The notes beneath the pieces were generated by a model that was not told the origin of the DNA, searched no databases, and saw only the letters and a program-made list of their open reading frames with translations. The translations under genes and the position numbers were made by a program. A stretch of 64,000 nt of DNA, taken from Paludibacteraceae bacterium. GTDB lineage: Bacteria; Bacteroidota; Bacteroidia; Bacteroidales; Paludibacteraceae. Below are positions 7,313 to 16,009 of the stretch, piece after piece; the stretch's first letter is position 1, and each line of letters begins with the position of its first letter. The stretch spans positions 215,522 through 279,521 of the forward strand of contig JAFZPM010000032.1 in the NCBI GenBank assembly GCA_017550335.1, in the 5' to 3' direction.

Positions 7313-9331
7313 ATGAAAAAAGCGATACTAATCATTTTTGCATTACTGACGACAAGCATCCTCAACGCACAAATAAAAACGCCTGTCAAATGGAACATCA
7401 CCTGCGGTGAGATAGACAACAACAACACGATAACCCTCACATTCAAAGCCAACATAGACGACGGCTGGCACATCTACGGCATGGAGATGCCTTCGGAGGG
7501 TCCTGTTCCTACCAGCTTCAACTTCACGCTCAAAAAGGGGGCCACACCAATCGGGTCCACGACAGCGAACAAGAAGACGAAGTGCAAAATGGACGCCTTA
7601 TACGGCATGGAACTCTGCGAATACAGCGGAGAGGTCACCTTCCAACAAAAAATGAAGGTCTCCAAGGAGAACGGATACAAAATCGCCGGATACGTGGGAT
7701 ACCTAGCCTGCGACAACACCACCTGTCTTTCCCCGACAAAAGAGGAATTCTCCTTCAAGAAAGAAGGGCAAAAAGAAGAGGCAGCTACAGAACAAACGGA
7801 CACCGCCTCAGCAGCCCCTACCTCACCCGAGCCTACGCAATCCGCTAACGCAAGCATGGAAAACGACACGTGGAAACCTGTGATTGACCAGATGAACTCC
7901 AACGGAACCGACGGAGAATCCAAGAGCCAATCACTATTGGGCATCTTCTTCTTGGGTTTTCTCGGTGGCCTATTAGCCGTCCTCACCCCTTGCGTATGGC
8001 CGATCATCCCCACGACGGTCAGCATATTCATGAAACAGGACGGAGACGAGCGGAAAGGGAAAATAAGAGCGCTCCTCTTCGGAGCATCCATCATCCTCAT
8101 CTATGTGGGATTGGGCATCATACTCACGTTACTGTTCGGAGCCAACGTGCTCAACGACATAGCCACGGGCGCCTTCATCAACATCATCCTATTCATCCTG
8201 CTTGTCGTATTCGCGATCGCCTTCTTCGGAGGATTCGAGCTCTCCCTGCCAGCCTCCTGGAGCACAAAGCTAGAGAACAAGGCGGATGAAAGCACTGGCA
8301 TCGTCAGCATCCTCTTCATGGCATTGACCCTTGTGATCGTATCCTTCTCCTGCACAGGTCCGCTGATCGGAACACTCCTGGTGGACGTCTCCTCAGGTCA
8401 TAGCATCCTGCCCCCTGTGATAGGCATGTTAGGATTCTCCATCGCACTCGCCGTGCCATTCACCATCTTCGCCTTCTTCCCAAGTCTGGTGAAGAAAAGA
8501 CCTAAATCAGGAAGCTGGTTGAACACCACCAAGGTGCTCTTAGGCTTCTTCGAACTCGCCTTCGCATTCAAATTCCTCTCCGTGGCCGACATGTCTTACG
8601 GATGGGGCATCCTCAGCAGGGAGACATTCCTCTGCATATGGATCGTCATCTTCGCCATGGCAGGACTCTATATCTTAGGGAAGATTCGTTTCAAAGACGA
8701 GGAGCCATTAGAGGGAATATCGGTATGGAGACTATTCGGAGGTGGAGCCGCATTGGCCTTCGCCCTCTATCTGGTCCCAGGATTGTGGGGCGCGCCGCTC
8801 AAGGCCGTCAGCGCATTCACACCGCCGATCAAAACACAGGACTTTAACCTGCAGACAACGGAAGAGGCCCAATTCAACGACTACGACGAAGCCATCGCAT
8901 ACGCCAAAGAGACGGGCAAACCTATCCTGGTAGACTTCACCGGCTACGGCTGCGTGAACTGCAGGAAGATGGAGACCGCCGTGTGGAACAAGCCTAAGGT
9001 GTCACAACTGATCGACGAGGAATTCATACTCGTCTCCTTGTTCGTGGACGACAAACGCAGACTGCCAGAGCCTATCACCCTCAAAAAGGGAGACAAGGAG
9101 ACTGTCGTGAAGACCTACGGCGAGAAGTGGAGCTTCCTCGAAGAGTACAAATTCGGCGCCAACGCCCAGCCTTTCTACGTGATCCTCGACAAAAACGGGA
9201 ATGCCTTAAGCGCACCTTCCGGATTCACGGAAGACGCGGACAAATTCACACATTTCCTCCAAGAGGGATTGGAGAAGCACCGGACATCCACTTCCACACT
9301 ACCCTTCACGATAAAAACAATAGGAGAATAA
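7313..9331 (+). CDS. dsbD: Thiol:disulfide interchange protein DsbD
   Basis: Carries reducing equivalents from cytoplasmic thioredoxin across the inner membrane to periplasmic thiols. Domain order: signal peptide (1-19); an N-terminal immunoglobulin-like domain (about 20-145); a Pro/Thr/Ala-rich linker; a DsbD/CcdA membrane domain with about eight helices; and a C-terminal thioredoxin fold with the active-site pair CVNC (residues 547 and 550). The two intramembrane cysteines expected for the family are visible in LTPCVWPIIPTT and SFSCTGPLIGTL. The start at 7313 is preferred over the in-frame ATG at 7292, which would lie ahead of the predicted transcription start. The nitroreductase gene follows 24 bp later and may share the transcript. 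Confidence 0.92.
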   Translation: MKKAILIIFALLTTSILNAQIKTPVKWNITCGEIDNNNTITLTFKANIDDGWHIYGMEMPSEGPVPTSFNFTLKKGATPIGSTTANKKTKCKMDALYGMELCEYSGEVTFQQKMKVSKENGYKIAGYVGYLACDNTTCLSPTKEEFSFKKEGQKEEAATEQTDTASAAPTSPEPTQSANASMENDTWKPVIDQMNSNGTDGESKSQSLLGIFFLGFLGGLLAVLTPCVWPIIPTTVSIFMKQDGDERKGKIRALLFGASIILIYVGLGIILTLLFGANVLNDIATGAFINIILFILLVVFAIAFFGGFELSLPASWSTKLENKADESTGIVSILFMALTLVIVSFSCTGPLIGTLLVDVSSGHSILPPVIGMLGFSIALAVPFTIFAFFPSLVKKRPKSGSWLNTTKVLLGFFELAFAFKFLSVADMSYGWGILSRETFLCIWIVIFAMAGLYILGKIRFKDEEPLEGISVWRLFGGGAALAFALYLVPGLWGAPLKAVSAFTPPIKTQDFNLQTTEEAQFNDYDEAIAYAKETGKPILVDFTGYGCVNCRKMETAVWNKPKVSQLIDEEFILVSLFVDDKRRLPEPITLKKGDKETVVKTYGEKWSFLEEYKFGANAQPFYVILDKNGNALSAPSGFTEDADKFTHFLQEGLEKHRTSTSTLPFTIKTIGE

Positions 9332-9355
9332 TTCAGTAACAAACCGATACGCATT

Positions 9356-10096
9356 ATGACAGAAGATCTTTTGAAGAGACGCTCCATCCGCAAATTCAAG
9401 GAGAACGACGTGCCAGACACGCTGCTCAATGAGTTGTTCACCGCCGCGTTCCAGTCCTCAACAACAGGCAACATGCAGTTGTACAGCGTCATCGTGACAC
9501 GGGACAAGAGGAAGAAGGAGGAACTGGCGCCCGCCCACTTCAACCAACCCGCCTATGCGAACGCGCCTATCATCCTGACCTTCTGCGCGGACTTCAACCG
9601 ATTCACCCGATGGTGCGAACAAAGGAACGCCACACCAGGCTACGGCAACGCGGAATCTCTCATCTGCGCCATCCTCGACACCACCATCGCCGCCCAGACC
9701 TTCTGCGTGGCGGCGGAAAGGAAAGGTCTCGGAATATGCTACTTGGGCACCACCACCTACAACCCGAAAGAGATCGCCAAGGTGCTGAACCTTCCGAAAC
9801 TGGTGGTCCCTATCGTGACGCTATCCGTGGGCTACCCGGATGAGAACCCGCCCGTGTCGGACCGACTGCCAATCGACGGAATCGTACACTACGAAACATA
9901 CAAAGACTATACTCCTGAACGCATCGACGAAATATTCCAAGGGAAAGAAGCCTTGCAGGAAAACAAAAAATTCGTGAAGGAGAACGGCAAAGAGAACCTC
10001 GCGCAAGTCTTCACCGACGTGCGGTACTCGAAAAAGGACATGGAGTTCTTCTCCCAAAAACTGAGAGACTTCATCCGGGAGCAAGAATTTAGATAA
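9356..10096 (+). CDS. Nitroreductase family FMN-dependent oxidoreductase
   Basis: A 246-residue flavoprotein of the NfsA/FRP-like nitroreductase group, which uses NAD(P)H to reduce quinones, flavins or nitro compounds. It begins with the family signature LLKRRSIRKFKE, which contacts the FMN phosphate. FQSSTTGNMQLYSVIVTRD follows, then the helix AAERKGLGICYLGTTTYNP and the strand PIVTLSVGYPDENP. The C-terminal extension (about residues 175-246), rich in charged residues, is typical of the longer subgroup. No signal peptide. It lies 24 bp behind dsbD on the same strand. The physiological substrate cannot be read from the sequence. Confidence 0.85.
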   Translation: MTEDLLKRRSIRKFKENDVPDTLLNELFTAAFQSSTTGNMQLYSVIVTRDKRKKEELAPAHFNQPAYANAPIILTFCADFNRFTRWCEQRNATPGYGNAESLICAILDTTIAAQTFCVAAERKGLGICYLGTTTYNPKEIAKVLNLPKLVVPIVTLSVGYPDENPPVSDRLPIDGIVHYETYKDYTPERIDEIFQGKEALQENKKFVKENGKENLAQVFTDVRYSKKDMEFFSQKLRDFIREQEFR

Positions 10097-10279
10097 TTTT
10101 GAATTTTGAATTATGAAACGATAGTTCGACGAAGTCAATTTTGAAATTTGAACTATAATTGTTGAGTTGAGAGGAGGGGATTTGGGGAGAAAAATCAAGG
10201 CTTTTATGCAAAAATTTTTTCGTGTGAAAAATTTTTCGTAATATCGTGACCGAATTGTATATACAAAAAAACAAGGACT
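10097..10279. other. AT-rich gap with a copy of the dispersed repeat and an inverted repeat
   Basis: Holds a degenerate copy of the dispersed GAAACG..AGTTCGACGAAG repeat (10115-10140) flanked by TTTTGAA words. It also holds an inverted repeat (AAAAATTTTTTC at 10210-10221 and GAAAAATTTTT at 10226-10236) about 45 bp before the HU gene. The inverted repeat could be a hairpin or a protein-binding site. Confidence 0.5.
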
Positions 10280-10555
10280 GTGAATACAAAAGAAATCATA
10301 GCGGAAATAAAAGCACGGCTACAAATCGATGCTGAGACTTCGGACTCGTTATTCAGAGGCTTTGCCGAAGCGCTTAAGAAAGAACTACTTGCCAACAATG
10401 TAGTATCACTACAAGGTTTTGGTTCGTTCGAGGCAAGACGGAAAGCGGAACGCATCTCCGTCAACCCCACGACGAAGAAAAGAATGCTGATTCCACCGAA
10501 ACAGTCCATCGCATTCAAACCAAGCGGCACAATGAAAGAGAAATTTAATCAGTAG
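10280..10555 (+). CDS. HU family DNA-binding protein
   Basis: A 91-residue histone-like protein that binds and bends DNA as a dimer. The N-terminal helices (IIAEIKARLQIDAETSDSLF) are followed by the core VSLQGFGSFEARRKAER and the family strand NPTTKKRMLIPPKQSIAFKPS, which corresponds to the DNA-embracing arm and the final strand. The start codon is GTG at 10280; no in-frame ATG lies upstream within the open frame. The next gene, 9 bp downstream, is a second HU-like domain fused to a membrane and LysM segment. The pair looks like a two-gene operon. Confidence 0.85.
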   Translation: MNTKEIIAEIKARLQIDAETSDSLFRGFAEALKKELLANNVVSLQGFGSFEARRKAERISVNPTTKKRMLIPPKQSIAFKPSGTMKEKFNQ

Positions 10556-10564
10556 TCCAATATC

Positions 10565-12862
10565 ATGAACAACAAAGTCACACTACAAGATTTAGCGGAC
10601 CAACTCTCCGCGATTTCCGGACAATCCAAAAAACTTTCCGAAGGTTTTCTACGAGCGCTCACTGAGATTGTGGAGGATGCGCTCGCCAAGGACGGCATCG
10701 CCAAAGTAAAAGGCATCGGAACATTCAAAATCGTTGCGATCGAAGAAAGGAAAAGTGTTAGCGTGACAGACGGTAGCGCGGTTATCATCCCTGCCCATAA
10801 AAAGATCACATTCACACCCGAAAAGGAACTCAAGGAGGCGGTGAACAAGCCATACGAAGGCCTGGAGACCTACGTGCTTCCTAGCGACGGACCGGTAGAC
10901 GGACCATACATCGACGAGGACGACGAAGATGGGGATGACCTGACATCCGCAACGGACTACACAACCACCCCTGTGGAAACTAGCACATGGACAAGTTCCT
11001 CCATCACTAGCAACACCGCAAGCGAACCAACCGTGGCGCAGACCCCGGCCCCTACCATCGAAGCGAGAACGGAGACACCGCAGGCATCCCAGCCAGTATC
11101 CTCTCCAAGCCCGGCAGAGCCAGTCTCACCATCGTACAACTACACTTCAAACGCATATCCGACTTCAGGTGCGGGCACTCCGCCAGCTGAGGCAAACATA
11201 ACATCCAACAACGCAACGGAGACGGTTAGCGTACAATCTCCTATCCAGGGGACCACTACCCCACCCGCGTACGAGCCTACTCCAGATCCTGAACCGATAA
11301 TCACAAGCACCGCCACACCAACGCCAGAGGCTCCGATAGCCAATAAGCCAGTGACGGAGACTTGCGCCCCTGTAGGTCACACACCTGCCGAGGAGATCAA
11401 ACAGACAGCGGAGAGCTCTACCCCAAGAGAGGAGACTCCGCAGACAACCTCCACACCAAACGTGGAGACACCACAGGCCACAGCCTATACAAGCCCGAAT
11501 GTGGAGGCACCGCAGGCTACCACAACCTCCACACCAAACGTGGAGACGCCACAGGCCACAGCCTATACAAGTCCGAATGTGGAAACACCGCAGGCTACCA
11601 CAACCTCCACACCAAACGTGGAGACACCACAGGCCACAGCCTATACAAGCCCGAATGTGGAAACACCGCAGGCTACCACAACCTCCACACCAAACGTGGA
11701 GACGCCACAGGCCACAGCCTATACAAGCCCGAATGTGGAGGCACCGCAGGCTGCAGCAACCTCCACACCAAACGTGGAGACGCCACAGGCCACAGCCTAT
11801 ACAAGCCCGAATGTGGAAACACCGCAGGCTACAGCAACCTCCACACCAAACATGGAGACACCACAGGCTACAGCCTATACAAGCCCGAATATGGAGACTC
11901 CGCAGGCTACAGCAAATCCGACCACCACTCCAAACGAGGAACCGGTGAAACAGGGAGAGTCAAACTCCACCCAAGAGCCGCAAGGAGGGTCAGAGCAACC
12001 AGCACAGTCCGAGGCGAAGGAGGAACCTATTCAGAACACCGCACCGACCGACAATACGGGAGAGGCAACGGACAAGAAAGAAGAGCCTACCACCGCAGCC
12101 AACGAACCTGCGGCACAAGCGGCCAGTTCAACGCAACAGGCGGCACAGGACGGGCAACCGCAGGCTGCAGCCACAGCAACAACAGACGGTAACCACAGCG
12201 GGAAACACAAGCATCACAAGAAAAAAGAGCGCAACAAAGGCCTATTGGCAGTCATCATCATACTAGCACTGCTGATCATCGCATGTCTAATCTATGCCCT
12301 ACGGAGCAACAACGGCTTCGTCAACGGTCTGAGCGATCTCAAAGGAAAGGTCACAGGTCTATTCTCCGAAAGCCAACCCGTACCAGTCGTCGTGGACAGC
12401 GCCTTGACGGCAGAATCCATTTCCGAGGAGCAAGCCGAAGTGGACGAGTTCTTCGAGGAGAAAACAGAAGACATGTACGAGGCGGCACAGGCCGACCAGG
12501 AATTCCCCACAGAAGTGGAGACAGAACAAAACTGGGACTGGTTCGAGGAAGGCGTGAAGAAGTTCATCAAGAAAGAATACCCGAAAATCAACTTCGAAGT
12601 CAAGGGAGAACCGATCATGGACACCATACGCAGAGGACAGACTCTCACCTCGATGTCACGCAAGTACTACAACGGTGTGAAGGACTTCTGGGTTTACATC
12701 TACCTCTACAACAAAGACGTGATCCGCCGTCCGGATGATGTTTCGGTCGGCACCCCGATCAAGATTCCTCAGTTGGACGAGTCCGTCATCGACCCGAACT
12801 CCTACGTGAGCATCAATGCGGCGAAAGACGTCAAAGAGAGCTATCTGAGACTCTTCAACTAA
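10565..12862 (+). CDS. HU-domain protein with repeat linker, membrane anchor and C-terminal LysM domain
   Basis: A 765-residue protein of unusual build. Residues 1-95 are an HU/IHF-like domain (LADQLSAISGQSKKLSEGF, VKGIGTFKIV). Residues 100-545 are a Pro/Thr/Glu-rich linker with six copies of a 26-residue repeat. A basic cluster (KHKHHKKKERNK) precedes one membrane helix (about 559-580, LLAVIIILALLIIACLIYAL). An acidic stretch and a LysM domain (about 686-735, IRRGQTLTSMSRKYYNG ... VGTPIKIP) follow. The basic cluster on the N-terminal side of the helix predicts that the HU domain is cytoplasmic and the LysM domain periplasmic. The protein could thus tie DNA to peptidoglycan. The domains are seen; the tethering role is inference. 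It may be co-transcribed with the HU gene 9 bp upstream, and it ends in a terminator at 12881. Confidence 0.8.
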   Translation: MNNKVTLQDLADQLSAISGQSKKLSEGFLRALTEIVEDALAKDGIAKVKGIGTFKIVAIEERKSVSVTDGSAVIIPAHKKITFTPEKELKEAVNKPYEGLETYVLPSDGPVDGPYIDEDDEDGDDLTSATDYTTTPVETSTWTSSSITSNTASEPTVAQTPAPTIEARTETPQASQPVSSPSPAEPVSPSYNYTSNAYPTSGAGTPPAEANITSNNATETVSVQSPIQGTTTPPAYEPTPDPEPIITSTATPTPEAPIANKPVTETCAPVGHTPAEEIKQTAESSTPREETPQTTSTPNVETPQATAYTSPNVEAPQATTTSTPNVETPQATAYTSPNVETPQATTTSTPNVETPQATAYTSPNVETPQATTTSTPNVETPQATAYTSPNVEAPQAAATSTPNVETPQATAYTSPNVETPQATATSTPNMETPQATAYTSPNMETPQATANPTTTPNEEPVKQGESNSTQEPQGGSEQPAQSEAKEEPIQNTAPTDNTGEATDKKEEPTTAANEPAAQAASSTQQAAQDGQPQAAATATTDGNHSGKHKHHKKKERNKGLLAVIIILALLIIACLIYALRSNNGFVNGLSDLKGKVTGLFSESQPVPVVVDSALTAESISEEQAEVDEFFEEKTEDMYEAAQADQEFPTEVETEQNWDWFEEGVKKFIKKEYPKINFEVKGEPIMDTIRRGQTLTSMSRKYYNGVKDFWVYIYLYNKDVIRRPDDVSVGTPIKIPQLDESVIDPNSYVSINAAKDVKESYLRLFN
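11447..11914 (+). repeat. Six tandem copies of a 78-bp coding repeat
   Basis: Six head-to-tail copies of a 78-bp unit start at 11447, 11525, 11603, 11681, 11759 and 11837. Each codes a 26-residue block of the form TSTPNVETPQATAYTSPNVE. Copies differ by few substitutions and no indels, which suggests recent expansion. Confidence 0.9.
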
Positions 12863-12880
12863 AAGGGTACACATACAAAG

Positions 12881-12916
12881 AAGCCACTTGGAAAGATTTT
12901 TTCAGGTGGCTTTTTT
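12881..12916 (+). terminator. Intrinsic terminator after the HU-LysM gene
   Basis: AAGCCACTT (12881-12889) pairs with AGGTGGCTT (12904-12912) with one G-T pair, followed by TTTTTT. It separates this unit from the bat cluster. Confidence 0.85.
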
Positions 12917-12998
12917 CATGAACAGACATGAAAAGTTAAAGCAATTTAAAAAATTTATAATTGTTATTAAACAAAGAAAAAGATAGCCTATTATTTTG

Positions 12999-13006
12999 TA
13001 CATTTG
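12999..13006 (+). promoter_or_regulatory. -7 box of the moxR/bat operon promoter
   Basis: TACATTTG matches TAnnTTTG and lies 66 bp before the moxR start. No clear -33 box is present at the usual distance. Confidence 0.5.
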
Positions 13007-13072
13007 CGTATCAGTATATGTGTAAGTGAAAAACGATTGACTAGAAAATATAAATATTAAAAACAAAACGAT

Positions 13073-14077
13073 ATGAATCAGGCATTACAGGCAGTAGACT
13101 TCAAGGCTCTGGATTCCAAGATCAAGGAGCATAGCGAGTTCGTAGACCTTTTGACGATGGGCATGAACAAATCCATCGTAGGACAGAAGCATTTAGTGGA
13201 ATCATTACTCATCGGACTGTTGGCCGACGGTCACGTCCTGTTGGAAGGTGTACCTGGATTGGCGAAGACATTAGCCATCAAGACATTAGGAAAACTAATC
13301 GATGCGAAATACAACAGAATCCAGTTCACGCCAGACCTTTTGCCAGCCGACGTGATCGGAACCATGATCTACAGCCAGAAGACGGAGGAATTCAGCATTA
13401 AGAAGGGACCTGTCTTCGCCAACCTGGTCTTGGCGGACGAGATCAACCGTGCGCCTGCCAAAGTGCAGAGTGCCCTGTTGGAGGCCATGCAGGAGAGGCA
13501 AGTGACCATTGGAGAGGAGACCTTCAAATTGCCTTCCCCATTCCTCGTATTAGCCACGCAAAACCCGATCGAGCAGGAAGGAACCTACCCATTGCCAGAG
13601 GCGCAGTTGGACCGTTTCATGCTGAAGGTGCACATCACCTACCCGAAGCCTAAGGAGGAGATGGAGATCATCAAGCAGAACATCCAGATGGAAGAGGTGA
13701 AAATCTCCCCGATTCTGAAACCAGAGGACATCATCAAGGCGAGAAAGGTCGTGCAGGAAGTCTACGTGGACGAAAAGATCGAGCGTTACATCGTCGAGAT
13801 CGTCCATGCGACACGTTTCCCGAAAGAGATGAAGCTTGCGCATTTGCAGGAGATGATCTCCTTCGGAGGTTCTCCTCGTGCTTCCATCAACCTGGCATTG
13901 GCGGCCCGCACATACGCATTCCTGATGAAGAGAGGCTACGTCATCCCGGAGGATGTGAGAGCCATCGCACACGACGTATTGAGGCACCGTATCGGACTGA
14001 GCTACGAGGCGGAGGCGAACAACGTGACCAGCGAGGACATCATCAGCGAAATCATCAATGCGGTCGAAGTGCCGTGA
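13073..14077 (+). CDS. moxR: MoxR-type AAA+ ATPase
   Basis: A 334-residue AAA+ ATPase of the MoxR/RavA group, probably a chaperone for the VWA proteins encoded downstream. Walker A is GVPGLAKT (about residues 61-68) and Walker B is LVLADEINRAP. Sensor 1 lies in LVLATQNPIEQEGTYPLPEAQLDRF, and the C-terminal lid carries SPRASINLALAARTYA. It is the first gene of the bat operon, 30 bp ahead of the DUF58 gene. MoxR ATPases act with VWA-domain proteins in assembling other complexes; that role here rests on gene context. Confidence 0.92.
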   Translation: MNQALQAVDFKALDSKIKEHSEFVDLLTMGMNKSIVGQKHLVESLLIGLLADGHVLLEGVPGLAKTLAIKTLGKLIDAKYNRIQFTPDLLPADVIGTMIYSQKTEEFSIKKGPVFANLVLADEINRAPAKVQSALLEAMQERQVTIGEETFKLPSPFLVLATQNPIEQEGTYPLPEAQLDRFMLKVHITYPKPKEEMEIIKQNIQMEEVKISPILKPEDIIKARKVVQEVYVDEKIERYIVEIVHATRFPKEMKLAHLQEMISFGGSPRASINLALAARTYAFLMKRGYVIPEDVRAIAHDVLRHRIGLSYEAEANNVTSEDIISEIINAVEVP

Positions 14078-14107
14078 TCAAAGAAGAACAGCTGAATTCA
14101 GACCGAG

Positions 14108-14977
14108 ATGCAAGACACTAACGAAATAATCAAGAAGGTCCGGAAGATCGAGATCAAGACCAAAGGCCTTTCGCGGAACATCTTCGCCGGAGAATACCAC
14201 ACGGCCTTCAAGGGTCGCGGTATGACCTTCGCCGAGGTGCGCGAATACCAATACGGCGATGACATCCGCAACATCGACTGGAACGTGACGGCACGCTTCA
14301 ACAAGCCCTTCGTCAAGGTGTTCGAGGAAGAGAGGGAGATGACCATGATGCTCCTTGTCGACGTGTCTGCCAGCGGAGACTTCGGCACACAAGTGCAGAA
14401 GAAAAAAGAGATGATGGCGGAAATAGCCGCCACCATAGCCTTCTCCGCCATCCAAAACAACGATAAGATCGGTGTCATACTCTTCTCCGACAAGATAGAG
14501 AAGTTCATTTCCCCGCAAAAGGGAAAGAAGCACGTGTTGTACATCATCCGCGAACTGCTCGGATTCGAGCCGGAGAGCAAGAAGACCAATATCGAGGAGG
14601 CTCTCGTGTACCTTACCAACGTCATCAAGAAAAGATGCACGGCCTTCGTCATTTCCGACTTCATCGACAAGGACTTCCGCCAATCACTGACCATCGCCAA
14701 CAGGAAACACGACATCGTGGCCATGCAGATCTACGACAAACGAGAGTCGGAACTGCCTTCCGTCGGGCTGATCAAGGTGAAAGACGCGGAGACGGGAAAG
14801 GACATGTGGATAGACACATCCAGCGCAAAGACGAGGAACATTTACCACACCAACTGGAGGAAACGCCAAGAGAATATCCGACAGACATTCTCCCACTGCG
14901 GTGTGGACTACACCTCCATCTCCACCGACGAAGACTACGTGAAGGCGTTAATGAAACTCTTCCAACAACGTATGTAA
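14108..14977 (+). CDS. DUF58 domain protein of the bat operon
   Basis: A 289-residue cytoplasmic protein. The DUF58 signature GRGMTFAEVREYQYGDDIRNIDWNVTAR is easily recognised near residues 37-64 (given here in parts: GRGMTFAEVREYQYGDD, then IRNIDWNVTAR). A VWA-like fold follows with the MIDAS-type strand LLVDVSASGDFG and a second metal-site strand AFVISDFIDKDF. It lies between moxR and the membrane proteins of the bat operon, 13 bp before the next gene. Such proteins accompany MoxR and are thought to bind membrane-bound VWA partners; the exact role is unknown. Confidence 0.88.
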   Translation: MQDTNEIIKKVRKIEIKTKGLSRNIFAGEYHTAFKGRGMTFAEVREYQYGDDIRNIDWNVTARFNKPFVKVFEEEREMTMMLLVDVSASGDFGTQVQKKKEMMAEIAATIAFSAIQNNDKIGVILFSDKIEKFISPQKGKKHVLYIIRELLGFEPESKKTNIEEALVYLTNVIKKRCTAFVISDFIDKDFRQSLTIANRKHDIVAMQIYDKRESELPSVGLIKVKDAETGKDMWIDTSSAKTRNIYHTNWRKRQENIRQTFSHCGVDYTSISTDEDYVKALMKLFQQRM

Positions 14978-14990
14978 AAGAACTTCAGAG

Positions 14991-15995
14991 ATGAAAAGAC
15001 TGAAATACATCATCGGATTACTACTCGTGGCGACGACAACCGCATCCGCAGCGCCCATAACCGTGAAAGCTACGATGGACTCGACCACCCTGCTCATCGG
15101 AGAACAACGGGTCATCCACCTGGACGTGGAACAGCCTAAGATCGTCAAACTACATTTCCCTGATTTCAAAGAGAATAACATATTGGCAGGCGGTGTTGAA
15201 GTACTCCGCACTTTACGCAAGGACACAACTGTGATCAAGGGGGGAAACCTGCGGATCAGGGAAGACCTCATCGTCACCGCATTCGACACGGGACGGTACG
15301 AAATACCTCCGTTCAAGTTCGAGACGCATGAGCCGGGATACTCCTCCGAATACCTGACGGAAAGAATCATCCTGGATGTGGTCACCATCGAGGAGGACTT
15401 CTCCAAGGGAACCCTCAAAGGCAGTTACGGGAACATATACGGGGGATTCAACCTCAAGCGGATATTCCAATACATCTCCCTCCTGCTCATCCTAGCAGGC
15501 ATAGTCCTAATCGTCATCATGAGCATCATGTTCTTCTCCAAGAAAAAAGAACAACCGATTCTCTCCTTCGACACTAGGGACAGGAGAACGCCTCAGGAGC
15601 TGGCCCTCTCTTCACTCAGGGACATCAAAGAGGAGAAGATCTGGGAGAAGGGAGAGCAGAAGAAATACTACACGCAGATCACGGACACCCTGCGCAACTA
15701 CTTCTTAGAGCGTTTCCAAATCAGCGCCTTCGAGATGACTTCCAACCAAATCATCGAGGAACTGAAGAACGACGAAGAAGCCAGACGGGTCGAGGACAAA
15801 ATAAACCAAGTTTTCCAACTCTCCGACATGGTCAAGTTCGCCAAATACGAGCCAACCAAGGAAGAGAACGAAATGAGCATCGTCAACGCGATGTTCATCG
15901 TACAACAGACCGCACAATCCACCAACAACGAGCAAGCGACCGACAACACGCAGGGTGGAACGGTTGACGACGGGAAACCATTCACGTTATCCTAA
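14991..15995 (+). CDS. Bat operon membrane protein of unknown function
   Basis: A 334-residue protein. A signal peptide (about 1-20) is followed by an extracytoplasmic beta-rich domain (about 21-150). One membrane helix lies at about residues 160-182 (YISLLLILAGIVLIVIMSIM). The cytoplasmic C-terminal helical part (RDRRTPQELALSSLRDIKEE onwards) contains a YYTQITDTLRNYFLERF motif also seen in DUF4381-like and BatD C-termini. In Bacteroides bat operons a gene of this type sits between the DUF58 gene and batA. It lies 14 bp before batA. The function is not established. Confidence 0.75.
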   Translation: MKRLKYIIGLLLVATTTASAAPITVKATMDSTTLLIGEQRVIHLDVEQPKIVKLHFPDFKENNILAGGVEVLRTLRKDTTVIKGGNLRIREDLIVTAFDTGRYEIPPFKFETHEPGYSSEYLTERIILDVVTIEEDFSKGTLKGSYGNIYGGFNLKRIFQYISLLLILAGIVLIVIMSIMFFSKKKEQPILSFDTRDRRTPQELALSSLRDIKEEKIWEKGEQKKYYTQITDTLRNYFLERFQISAFEMTSNQIIEELKNDEEARRVEDKINQVFQLSDMVKFAKYEPTKEENEMSIVNAMFIVQQTAQSTNNEQATDNTQGGTVDDGKPFTLS

Positions 15996-16009
15996 AAAGA
16001 GTTAGCATT

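Noticed and set aside
11447..11914. The 78-bp tandem repeats as a CRISPR or origin iteron array
   Set aside because: The unit is coding, in frame, and contiguous without spacers; no replication gene is near.
11362..12192. Long frame parallel to the HU-LysM repeat region
   Set aside because: It is a frame shadow kept open by the 78-bp repeat; composition and lack of start signals argue against a gene.
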